64,000 nucleotides of DNA, from contig JJOH01000023.1 in NCBI GenBank assembly GCA_000696115.1, forward strand, positions 1 through 64,000, given 5' to 3'. This stretch comes from Streptomyces olindensis. GTDB taxonomy: Bacteria; Actinomycetota; Actinomycetes; Streptomycetales; Streptomycetaceae. Below, one piece after another: positions 8,676 to 16,158 of this stretch. Made by a program: the position numbers and the translations under genes. Each line of letters begins with the position of its first letter. Position 1 is the stretch's first letter. Under the pieces are notes generated by a model. That model was not told where the DNA came from. It ran no database searches and was given only the letters and a program-made list of their open reading frames with translations.

Positions 8676-8703
8676 AGGATAGGCAGGGAATCGCCCCCGT
8701 GAA
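8676..8703 (-). promoter_or_regulatory. Predicted promoter of the DUF3040 gene
   Basis: On the minus strand, TTCACG (8698-8703) and TATCCT (8676-8681) are 16 bases apart, about 50 bases before the GTG start. The -10 fits TANNNT well, the -35 matches TTGACA at four of six positions. Confidence 0.4.
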
Positions 8704-8904
8704 ACCCGCCCCTCTGCGCCAATTGGCCAACCGGAATCCGCCAGGGCGTCCCGACTCGCTGAGGCTTCCATTCCCCGGCGGCCGACCCGTCATGCCGGAA
8801 CGGTCTCCCTCGATCATACGGCGCTCTGCCGCCATTCGGGGGGCCTGTGGCGTACTCCATCCACAGCCCAGGCGCTGATCAGGGGCGGTGACTCAGGAAG
8901 CGGC

Positions 8905-9702
8905 TCAGGCCTCGGCGACCCCACTGGCCTCATCGGTCTCGGCAGTCCCCTGAGTCTCACCGAGCACATGGAGCTGCGTCGCCACCGAGTGGAAGGCCGG
9001 CAGCTCGGCCGCGGCCTCCTCCAGCTTCAGCAGCGCTTCCAGGGCTCCGGGCTCGGTGTCGACGAGGACGCCCGGCACGAGGTCGGCGAAGACCCGCACC
9101 CCGTGCACGGCGCCGACCCGCAGTCCCGCGGCCTCGACCAGCTGCGTGAGCTGCTCGGCGGTGAAGCGACGCGGCACGGGGTCACCCGCGCCCCATCGTC
9201 CGTTCGGGTCGTCGAGCGCCTGCCGGGCCTCCTTGAAGTGACCGGCGAGGGCGCGGGCCAGCACGGCACCGCCGAGACCGGCGGCGAGCAGACTGAGGAC
9301 ACCCTCCGGGCGCAGGGCGGCCACCGCGTTGCGGACGCCCTCGGACGGGTCGTCCACGTACTCCAGGACGCCGTGGCACAGCACCACGTCGTAGCCACCG
9401 CGCTCGGCGACGTCGAAGAGGCCGTGGGCGTCGCCCTGCACGCCCTTGACCCGGTCGGCGACGCCGGCCTCGGCGGCGCGGCGCTCCAGGGCGAACAGCG
9501 CGTTCGGGCTGGGGTCGACGACGGTGACGCGGTGGCCGAGGCGGGCGACGGGCACCGCGAAGTTGCCGCTGCCGCCTCCGGTGTCGAGGACGTCCAGCGA
9601 CTCCCGCCCCGTGGCCTTGACCCGGCGGTCGAGGGCGTCCTGGAGGACCTCCCAGACCACGGCGGTACGGAGTGAGGCACGGGGGCGCATCGGGTCCGAC
9701 AC
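8905..9702 (-). CDS. Class I SAM-dependent methyltransferase
   Basis: This is a 265-residue soluble methyltransferase. Motif I is at about 37-46 (LDVLDTGGGSGNFAVP), followed by the acidic strand-2 motif VTVVDPSPNAL, the motif-II region DAHGLFDVAERGGYDVVLCHGVLEYVDDP and motif III (LRPEGVLSLLAA). The family includes UbiE- and cobalamin/lipid-type enzymes, and the substrate cannot be read from the sequence. GTG at 9702 with GGAG nine bases upstream is the chosen start; the frame is open further back. It is separated by 278 bases from the DUF3040 gene and lies 210 bases after the HEPN gene, all on the minus strand. Confidence 0.82.
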   Translation of the reverse strand: MSDPMRPRASLRTAVVWEVLQDALDRRVKATGRESLDVLDTGGGSGNFAVPVARLGHRVTVVDPSPNALFALERRAAEAGVADRVKGVQGDAHGLFDVAERGGYDVVLCHGVLEYVDDPSEGVRNAVAALRPEGVLSLLAAGLGGAVLARALAGHFKEARQALDDPNGRWGAGDPVPRRFTAEQLTQLVEAAGLRVGAVHGVRVFADLVPGVLVDTEPGALEALLKLEEAAAELPAFHSVATQLHVLGETQGTAETDEASGVAEA

Positions 9703-9846
9703 GTCAGTTGACTCCTCGGCGCGGCACCGCCTCTTGCGCGGCGGAGCGGAACGGGGCGCCTTCCCGGCCCCTGCCACGGGGAGGGAAGACTTCAGGCGTC
9801 CCCCACCCTATTGCCTCGGACGCGGCGGCCGGCATGACCCGGTGCC

Positions 9847-9894
9847 GTAACCACGACAGCCGGTCGTGCCGCAACCACGACAGCCGGTCGTGCC
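9847..9894. repeat. Two tandem 24-base repeats, each a small hairpin
   Basis: Two adjacent 24-base units differ by one base (GTAACC versus GCAACC at the start). Each contains CACGAC-AGCCG-GTCGTG, a six-base-pair stem with a five-base loop. They lie just after the stop of the HEPN gene (minus strand) and before the methyltransferase start. They could act as a processing or termination element; function unknown. Confidence 0.7.
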
Positions 9895-9912
9895 CTAACG
9901 ATGACCGGCCGG

Positions 9913-10476
9913 TCAGCCCGCGTCCGGCATGTCCCTCCCCGGCCCGGGGTCCTCAGGCCGCTCCTGGTCCGGGCGCGGCTGCGGGAGGACGGGCTGGAGG
10001 ACGAGCATGCGCTCGACGAGCCGAAGGAACATCGCCACGTCCCGTATGAGGTCGTCGGCGTCCCGGCCGGTGGCCGCGCCCTGGATGCCCGCCTCCGCCC
10101 GGGCGCGGCGCCGGGCTCCGGAGGCGAACAGCGCGCTCCACTCGGTCAGTTCGGGCGCGATCTCGGGGAGCACTTCCCAGGCGCTCCGGATCTTGGCCCG
10201 GGCCCGGGGCGAGGTCTCCGGCCGCCCTCGGGCGGCGAGCACGGCGGCGGCCGTGCGCAGGGCGGCGAGGTGGGCGGTCGCGTAGCGCTCGTTCGGGGTT
10301 TCCAGGGCGCCTGCCTCGTCCAGTCCGGCGCGGGCCTGGGCGAGCAGGTCGAGGGCGGCGGGCGGGGCCGTGGCCCGGCGGAGCACGGGGTGCACGTCGC
10401 TCGCCGGGCCGGTCAGTGAGGGGGCAGGGCCGGTGGCGCGGCGCCGGCGGGCGGCTGCTGCGTGGTAGCTGGCCAT
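9913..10476 (-). CDS. SAV_6107-family HEPN domain protein
   Basis: This 187-residue, Ala/Arg-rich, mainly helical protein matches what I know as the SAV_6107 HEPN family of Streptomyces. Visible features are a disordered N-terminus, LDLLAQARAGLDEAGALETPNERYATAHLAALRTAAAVLAA (the HEPN-like helix pair), ARAKIRSAWEVLPEIAPELTEWSALFA, and a C-terminal helix FLRLVERMLVLQP before a Pro/Asp-rich tail. ATG at 10476 follows AGGAGG with six bases spacing, a strong ribosome site. No nucleotidyltransferase partner is next to it, so the usual HEPN-MNT toxin pairing does not apply. It is divergent from the TetR-controlled exporter operon; function unknown. Confidence 0.78.
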   Translation of the reverse strand: MASYHAAAARRRRATGPAPSLTGPASDVHPVLRRATAPPAALDLLAQARAGLDEAGALETPNERYATAHLAALRTAAAVLAARGRPETSPRARAKIRSAWEVLPEIAPELTEWSALFASGARRRARAEAGIQGAATGRDADDLIRDVAMFLRLVERMLVLQPVLPQPRPDQERPEDPGPGRDMPDAG

Positions 10477-10577
10477 GACGAACCTCCTGTCGTCTGTGTG
10501 ACGGCGCGTCCGTTACGGAGTGCCGTATGTGACCCATCGTGAGGTATGGCACTGACAATCCGTTCTGACCTGCGGTT

Positions 10578-10629
10578 TTGCCTCGATCGTAGGTTCGGAG
10601 TAGTTTTTGCACTGACCAGTCAGTTCAAA
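10578..10629 (+). promoter_or_regulatory. Promoter and TetR-type operator of the exporter operon
   Basis: TTGCCT (10578-10583), 17 bases, TAGTTT (10601-10606) form a good vegetative promoter. Overlapping its expected start point is a 24-base palindrome at 10606-10629 with arms TTTGCACTGAC and GTCAGTTCAAA around a CA centre; ten of eleven positions pair. The operon it drives ends with a TetR gene, so this is most simply its autoregulatory operator. Confidence 0.75.
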
Positions 10630-10643
10630 TTCAGGGGAGACTC

Positions 10644-11426
10644 GTGGGGGAACGGACGGGAGGACGGACGGGAGGGGCGCGGATCACCACCGAGGGCCTC
10701 GGGATCAAGGGGCCGAGGGGGTGGGCGGTCCGCGGGATCTCCGTCGACGCCGAGCCGGGGACGCTCATCGCGGTCGAGGGCCCGTCCGGGTCCGGCCGGA
10801 CGTGCCTGCTGCTCGCGCTGACGGGGCGGATGAAGGTCACGGAGGGCACCGGGGTCGTGGGCGACGCCCGGCTGCCCAAGCAGCTGTCGGCGGTGCGGCG
10901 GATCAGCGCCCTGGCGCACGTCCCGGGGGTCACCGACCTCGATCCGGCCCTGACCGTCGGGGAGCACCTGCGCGAGCGGGCGCTGCTCCAGCGGCGCTTC
11001 GGCGACTCCCTGCGCGGGCTGCTGCGGCCCCGGAGCGAGCGGGCGGCCGCGGCCGGGCAGCGCATCGACGCGGCACTCGCCGCCGCCGGCCTCGACCTGG
11101 AGGCGCTGCCGAAGGGGCCGCGCACCGCCGTCCGCGATCTGGAGCGCCTGGAGGCCTTGCGGCTGTCGGTCGCCCTGGCGCTCGTCGGCCGGCCGAGGCT
11201 GCTCGGCGTCGACGACACGGACCTCAAGCTCTCGGACGACGAGCGGGAGGAGGCCTGGGCCCTCCTGGGGTCACTCGCCGACGCCGGGACGACGGTCGTG
11301 GCGGTGTGCAGCGAGGCCCCCGAGGGCGCCCTGCGCGTGTCCACCCTCGAGAACCACGCGACCGGCGGGAACGCCGACCAGGGAGAGGAGAAGGCCGATG
11401 CGCTCGCCGAGACTGGCCGCGCTTGA
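10644..11426 (+). CDS. Degenerate ABC transporter ATP-binding protein
   Basis: The product is a 260-residue ABC-type ATPase-like protein, first in an operon with a YhgE/Pip permease and a TetR regulator. Walker A is at 46-53 (GPSGSGRT). The signature LSGGQ is absent: the equivalent segment reads VRDLERLEALRLSVALAL. Walker B is RLLGVDDTD rather than the usual hydrophobics-DEP. Typical ABC domains are larger around the Q-loop. GTG at 10644 follows GGGGAGA. It overlaps the permease gene by 29 bases, showing tight coupling. It may be a low-activity or structural ATPase for the permease; the missing motifs make ordinary ATP cycling doubtful. Confidence 0.78.
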   Translation: MGERTGGRTGGARITTEGLGIKGPRGWAVRGISVDAEPGTLIAVEGPSGSGRTCLLLALTGRMKVTEGTGVVGDARLPKQLSAVRRISALAHVPGVTDLDPALTVGEHLRERALLQRRFGDSLRGLLRPRSERAAAAGQRIDAALAAAGLDLEALPKGPRTAVRDLERLEALRLSVALALVGRPRLLGVDDTDLKLSDDEREEAWALLGSLADAGTTVVAVCSEAPEGALRVSTLENHATGGNADQGEEKADALAETGRA

Positions 11427-13482
11427 GCTCCGCCGCTTCGGCCGGGGCAAGCTGCCGCGCGCCGCGCTGGTCGCGCTGCTGGTGCTGCCGCTGCTGTACG
11501 GCGCGCTGTACCTGTGGTCGTTCTGGGACCCGTACGGCCGGCTGGACCGGATCCCCGTGGCGCTCGTGAACGACGACAAGGGCGCCACCGCCGACGGGAA
11601 GAGGATCACGGCGGGCGACGACATCACGAAGCGCCTGCACGAGAGCAAGACCTTCGACTGGCGTGAGGTGAGCGCCGCCGAGGCCCGCAGGGGCGTCGAG
11701 GACGGCAGCTACTACCTGTCGCTCACGATGCCCGCCGACTTCAGCGAGCGGATCGCCTCCAGTTCCGGGACGTCCCCGGAGACCGGCGCCCTCCAGGTGC
11801 GCACCAACGACGCGAACAACTACATCGTCGGCCAGATCTCGCGGACGGTGTTCGGCGAGGTGCGCCAGGCCGCGTCCACGAAGACCTCGCGGTCCTTCCT
11901 GGACCGGATCTTCGTCTCGTTCTCCGACATCCACGGCGAGACCGTGAAGGCGGCGAAGGGCGCCGACAAGCTCAAGGGCGGCATCGGCAAGGCCGAGAAG
12001 GGCTCCAAGGACCTCGCCGACGGCCTGAAGGACGCCCGGGGCGGCAGCGGGAAGCTGGCCAAGGGCCTGAAGAAGCTGCACACGGGCGCGGGCGACCTCG
12101 AGGACGGCTCGAAGCGGGTCGCGGACGGCACGCAGGCGCTCGCCGACAAGGTCAACAGGACCGCCGGCAAGGTGGGCCCGTTCCTCAAGGACAACGAGAA
12201 GACCATCGGAGACACGGCCCGGCTCGTCGCCGACTCCTCCGGGGTGATCCGCAAGCACCTGGACACCCTGGTGAAGACGGCCCCGACCGCCGCCAAGGGC
12301 GCCCGCGCCGCCTCCGGCACGCTGAGCGACGTCTACGCCCGGCGCTGCGATGACCCCGTTCTGCCCGACGCCGCCTGTGCCGACCTGAAGAAGGCCAGGG
12401 ACGCGGCCGCCGACGTCACCCTCATCGCGGACGACCTCAACACGCTGATCGCGGACCAGGACGGCGATCTGGCGAAGCTCGACAAGAACCTCGCCGCCCT
12501 GCAGAGGCAGTCCCAGGCCCTCGCCGACCGCGCGCCGCACCTCTCCGAGGACCTCGACGACGCCGTCAAGAAGATCAACAAGCTGAACGACGGGGCGGCC
12601 GAGGTCGCCGCCGGCGCGAAGAAGCTGCACCAGGGGCTCGGCACGGCCAGGACCGGTGCCGTCGACCTCGACAAGGGCGTCGGCGAGCTGAAGACAGGTG
12701 CGGACGACCTGAACGGCGGCATGTTCAAGCTCGTCGACGGATCCGGGAAGCTCGCCGGCGGACTGCACGACGGGGCGGACCGCATCCCCGACTACGACAA
12801 GCAGGACCGCGACCGGCGCACGGAGGTCATGGCCGACCCGGTGCGGCTCGCCTCCCAGGACCTGCACAAGGCCCCCAACTACGGCACCGGCTTCGCGCCG
12901 TACTTCATCCCGCTGTCGCTGTGGGTGGGCGCGATGGTGGCGTACATGCTGATCGCGCCGATGAACCGGCGCGCGCTCGCCGCGGGCGCCTCCGCGTGGC
13001 GCATCGCGCTGGCGGGCTGGCTGCCGGTGGTGGCGATCGGGGTGCTGCAGACGACGGCGCTGATGGCGGTGCTGCACTGGGCGATCGGCCTGGAGATGGC
13101 CCGGGCGGCCGGGACGGTCGGCTTCCTGTTCCTGGTGACGGCGTGCTTCGCGGCGATCGTGCAGTGGCTGAACGCGCGCTTCGGGGCGGCGGGCCGGATC
13201 CTCGTCCTCGCCCTGCTGATGCTCCAGCTGACCTCGGCGGGCGGCACGTACCCCGTGCAGACCAGTCCCGGCTTCTTCAACGCGCTGCACCCCTTCCTGC
13301 CGATGAGTTACGTCGTGGAGGCCCTGCGCAGGCTCATCACGGGCGGCGGTCTCGAACCGGTGTGGCACGCGTGCGTGGTGCTGGCGGCGTTCACCGCCGG
13401 TGCCCTCGCGCTGACCGCCGTGGCGGCCCGCCGGCGCCAGGTGTGGACGCTGGACCGGCTGCACCCGGAGCTGAGCCTGTGA
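11398..13482 (+). CDS. YhgE/Pip family membrane protein
   Basis: The product has 694 residues with the architecture of YhgE/Pip (phage infection protein) and ABC-2-like exporters. It has one N-terminal membrane segment (about 22-40, VALLVLPLLYGALYLW), a long extracytoplasmic domain with repeated DGLKDARGGSGKLAKGLKKLHTG-like stretches expected to be coiled coil, and about five or six C-terminal membrane segments (from FIPLSLWVGAMVAYML on). Two Cys in the external domain (RRCDDPVLPDAACADL) could form a disulfide. The start overlaps the ATPase gene by 29 bases. Members are linked to export of small hydrophobic compounds and to phage sensitivity in Gram-positives; the substrate here is unknown. 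Confidence 0.85.
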   Translation: MRSPRLAALELRRFGRGKLPRAALVALLVLPLLYGALYLWSFWDPYGRLDRIPVALVNDDKGATADGKRITAGDDITKRLHESKTFDWREVSAAEARRGVEDGSYYLSLTMPADFSERIASSSGTSPETGALQVRTNDANNYIVGQISRTVFGEVRQAASTKTSRSFLDRIFVSFSDIHGETVKAAKGADKLKGGIGKAEKGSKDLADGLKDARGGSGKLAKGLKKLHTGAGDLEDGSKRVADGTQALADKVNRTAGKVGPFLKDNEKTIGDTARLVADSSGVIRKHLDTLVKTAPTAAKGARAASGTLSDVYARRCDDPVLPDAACADLKKARDAAADVTLIADDLNTLIADQDGDLAKLDKNLAALQRQSQALADRAPHLSEDLDDAVKKINKLNDGAAEVAAGAKKLHQGLGTARTGAVDLDKGVGELKTGADDLNGGMFKLVDGSGKLAGGLHDGADRIPDYDKQDRDRRTEVMADPVRLASQDLHKAPNYGTGFAPYFIPLSLWVGAMVAYMLIAPMNRRALAAGASAWRIALAGWLPVVAIGVLQTTALMAVLHWAIGLEMARAAGTVGFLFLVTACFAAIVQWLNARFGAAGRILVLALLMLQLTSAGGTYPVQTSPGFFNALHPFLPMSYVVEALRRLITGGGLEPVWHACVVLAAFTAGALALTAVAARRRQVWTLDRLHPELSL

Positions 13483-13529
13483 GCCCTTCGGTCACGTCTC
13501 CGGGAAAGGTTCCTGTGACAATCAGGGCC

Positions 13530-14159
13530 ATGGAAAGCAGCAGTGCCGCGTCGGGCGGCAGCACGCGCCGCGAGGCCACCCGGCAGAAGCTCTACGAAGC
13601 GGCCGTCACGCTCATCGCCGAGCAGGGGTTCTCCGCCACGACCGTGGACGAGATCGCCGAGCGTGCCGGGGTCGCTAAGGGCACCGTCTACTACAACTTC
13701 GCGAGCAAGTCCGTCCTCTTCGAGGAACTGCTGCGCCACGGGGTGGGGCTCCTCACCGCCTCCCTCAGGGAGGCGGCCGAGCGGACCGCCCGGGACGGCG
13801 GCGGCAAGGTCGACGCCCTCGACGCGATGATCCGCGCGGGCCTGGTCTTCATCGACCGCTACCCGGCCTTCACCCAGCTCTACGTGGCCGAGCTGTGGCG
13901 CACCAACCGGGCCTGGCAGTCGACGCTGATGGTGGTGCGGCAGGAGGCCGTCGCGGTCGTCGAGGGCGTCCTGCGCGAGGGTGTCGACAACGGCGAGTTC
14001 AGCGAGGAGATCGACGTGCCGCTGACGGCGGCGGCTCTGGTCGGCATGGTCCTGGTGGCCGCGCTCGACTGGAAGTCCTTCCAGCCGGAACGCTCCCTGG
14101 ACGACGTCCACGCGGCGCTGTCCCGGCTGCTCCAGGGGCGGGTGAGCGGCTGCCGTTGA
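13530..14159 (+). CDS. TetR family transcriptional regulator
   Basis: This is a 209-residue repressor-type protein. The TetR helix-turn-helix lies at about 36-58 (ATTVDEIAERAGVAKGTVYYNFASK), followed by a ligand-binding domain. It is the third gene of the ABC/YhgE operon and very likely represses it through the palindrome at 10606-10629; the effector is probably a substrate of the exporter. The start is ambiguous. ATG at 13530 begins MESSSAASGG; GTG at 13515 has GGAAAGG upstream; GTG at 13479 overlaps the YhgE stop as GTGA and would suit coupled translation. All give the same DNA-binding domain. Confidence 0.88.
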   Translation: MESSSAASGGSTRREATRQKLYEAAVTLIAEQGFSATTVDEIAERAGVAKGTVYYNFASKSVLFEELLRHGVGLLTASLREAAERTARDGGGKVDALDAMIRAGLVFIDRYPAFTQLYVAELWRTNRAWQSTLMVVRQEAVAVVEGVLREGVDNGEFSEEIDVPLTAAALVGMVLVAALDWKSFQPERSLDDVHAALSRLLQGRVSGCR

Positions 14160-14622
14160 CGGCGCGGCCGGTGCGGACGTGAAAGCGCCGGTCCGCTGTG
14201 GCCGCGTCCCCCGCGGGCCACCTCGAACCGGCGCCTTCCCTGCTCCCCCGTTTTCCTGCTCCCCCGTACGTCCCCCCGCAGGACCCCCGTTGCGGTCGTC
14301 CCCCGGTTCTCCCCCGTGCCTCGCTCCCGCCGACAGCGTCGGCGGAAGGAGCGGATCGTGGGCCGGCCCCGTTCCGGCGCCCCGTGTCGCCGGTGCCGGA
14401 GCCGTGCCCCTCTCCGTGACTCCACTCTCTCGTTTTCGCAGGTCGCTCCCCATCCGCGCGCGTACTCAACTCCCTCACTAGGTACGGATACTCAGTGCTG
14501 CGCACCCGGCCCCAGAGCGCTCCTCGGGCGACTGGTCACGATCACCTCCGCGCCCGTACTCGGGAGGTGGCCGGCGAGGCTGTCGATGGGGACTGTCGGT
14601 GGGGGCGGATAAAGTCCCTGGC
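14160..14622. other. Intergenic region, pyrimidine-rich
   Basis: These 463 bases start with a terminator-like hairpin (14163-14206), then about 130 bases very rich in C on the plus strand (around 14220-14350, with TGCTCCCCCGT twice), then a less GC-rich part (14430-14500) that could hold promoters. Just before the next gene is TAAAGT (14610-14615). No credible gene was seen on either strand. Confidence 0.5.
14163..14206 (+). terminator. Terminator-like hairpin after the TetR gene
   Basis: CGCGGCCGGTGCGGAC (14163-14178) pairs with GTCCGCTGTGGCCGCG (14191-14206) except for a three-base internal loop. It starts four bases after the TetR stop, the right place to end the exporter operon. Confidence 0.5.
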
Positions 14623-16113
14623 ATGGCACGGATTGCGGTGATCGGCGCCGGGATGGGCGCGCTGTCGGCCGCCGCCCGGCTGGCCGTCGCGGGCCACCGG
14701 GTGGCGGTGTACGAGCGGACGGACACGTACGGCGGGGCGCTGCGCCGCTTCGAGCGCGACGGGTTCTCCTTCGACACGGGCCCCGCCCTGCTCCCGCTGC
14801 CCGCCGTCTACCGCGACCTGTTCGTCAAGACCGGCAAGGAGCCGCTGGAGGCGTGTGTCGAGCTGGTCCAGGTCGACCCGTCGTCCCGGCACGTGTTCGC
14901 GGACGGCACGGCGGTGTCCCTGCCGAACGCCTCGCGCGCGGGCGTCGTCGCCGCGCTGGACGAGGCCCTCGGCTCGGGCGCGGGAAAGCGCTGGGGCGAC
15001 TTCCTGGTCCGGGCCCGCGAGGCCTGGGACCGGACCCGCCGGCCCCTCCTGGAGGAGCCGCTGTGGCCGAACTGGCAGGTGCTGGCGGACCGCGAGCCCT
15101 ACCCGGCGGTGCCCCACAAGCGACTGCTGCGCACCCGCCGGGCGGGCACACTCGCCGAGGTCGGCGCCTGGGAGCTGCGCGACCCCCGGCTCGCCGCCCT
15201 CCTTGAGAACTACGCCCTGGCGCAGGGCCTGGATCCCCGGGTCACCCCGGCGAGCGCGGCGGTCCTTCCGTACATGGAGCACGCCTTCGGCACCTGGTAC
15301 GTGCGCGGGGGCATGCGGGAGCTGGCGCGCGCGGTGTACGAGCGATGCCTGGCCCGGAAGGTCGAGTTCCGTTTCGGCGCCGAGGTCACCGGCGTGCTGG
15401 AGAAGGACGGCCGGGCCTCAGGGGTGGAGTTCGCGGACGGGACGGTCGCGGAGGCCGACTTCGTGGTGGCCGGAGTGGCACCCGGCGTGCTGGACCGGCT
15501 CACGGCGGGCCATCCGGTGCGCGGCGCCGGCGAGGTGCCCGCTCAGCGGGCGGCGGCCGGACGGCTGACGGTCCTGCTCGCCCTGCGCGGCGCCCGCCCC
15601 GAGGGCACCGCCCATCGCACGGTGGTCCACACCCAGGACCGGGAGGCGGAGTTGGACGCCCTGTTCGGCGCGGCGACGCGGCACGCGGATCCGACCGTGA
15701 CGGTGCTGCGGCCCGGCGACCCGCGGTCGGCCCCGGAGGAGCACGAGGCGGTCACCCTCACGACGGTGGTTCCCGCCCGGCCCGACCGGTCCTGCGAGGA
15801 CCTCGCCGCACACATGATCTCGGTCGCCGAACGGGCCGTGCCCGACCTGCGCGACCGCCTTCTCTGGCACGAGGTGCGTACCCCGGCCGACATCGCGGAG
15901 GCGACGGGCGCGGAGGACGGTTCGGTGCCCGTACCGGCGCTGGCGGCGGCCGGGGGGCGTCTGCTGCACCCGTCCAACAGCACCCGTCTGCCAGGACTGT
16001 TCGCGGTCGGCGGCTGGGCTCACCCCGGCGGCGGACTGCCGCACGCGGGCATGTCGGGCGCGCTCGTCGCGGGACTGATCGTGGAGGGACCGGACTTCCG
16101 GGGCTCGCAGTGA
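14623..16113 (+). CDS. FAD-dependent phytoene-desaturase-like oxidoreductase
   Basis: This is a 496-residue flavoprotein of the amine oxidase / phytoene desaturase (CrtI-like) superfamily. The dinucleotide-binding motif is at residues 8-13 (GAGMGA), followed by the acidic end of strand 2 (VAVYERTDTYGG) and FDTGPALLPLP; near the C-terminus the FAD-closing motif reads GLFAVGGWAHPGGGLPHAGMSG. No carotenoid cyclase or phytoene synthase gene is nearby, so a carotenoid role is unsupported. ATG at 14623 has no ribosome site; TAAAGT lies seven bases before it, so the message is probably leaderless. It is convergent with the Tyr/Gly-rich membrane protein gene, 45 bases away. Confidence 0.82.
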   Translation: MARIAVIGAGMGALSAAARLAVAGHRVAVYERTDTYGGALRRFERDGFSFDTGPALLPLPAVYRDLFVKTGKEPLEACVELVQVDPSSRHVFADGTAVSLPNASRAGVVAALDEALGSGAGKRWGDFLVRAREAWDRTRRPLLEEPLWPNWQVLADREPYPAVPHKRLLRTRRAGTLAEVGAWELRDPRLAALLENYALAQGLDPRVTPASAAVLPYMEHAFGTWYVRGGMRELARAVYERCLARKVEFRFGAEVTGVLEKDGRASGVEFADGTVAEADFVVAGVAPGVLDRLTAGHPVRGAGEVPAQRAAAGRLTVLLALRGARPEGTAHRTVVHTQDREAELDALFGAATRHADPTVTVLRPGDPRSAPEEHEAVTLTTVVPARPDRSCEDLAAHMISVAERAVPDLRDRLLWHEVRTPADIAEATGAEDGSVPVPALAAAGGRLLHPSNSTRLPGLFAVGGWAHPGGGLPHAGMSGALVAGLIVEGPDFRGSQ

Positions 16114-16158
16114 CCGGCCCCGCCTCGGAGCCTTGGCCTCGGAATCGGAACTCAGGCT

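Noticed and set aside
9913..10476. HEPN protein considered as half of a HEPN-MNT toxin-antitoxin pair
   Set aside because: No nucleotidyltransferase gene is adjacent; the neighbour reads divergently and is a regulated exporter.
14220..14350. C-rich tract considered as a small coding region on either strand
   Set aside because: Frames give only Pro/Arg or Gly runs, no ribosome site is present and no known motif appears.
14623..16113. Phytoene-desaturase-like gene considered as part of a carotenoid cluster
   Set aside because: No phytoene synthase, GGPP synthase or cyclase lies nearby; neighbours are unrelated.
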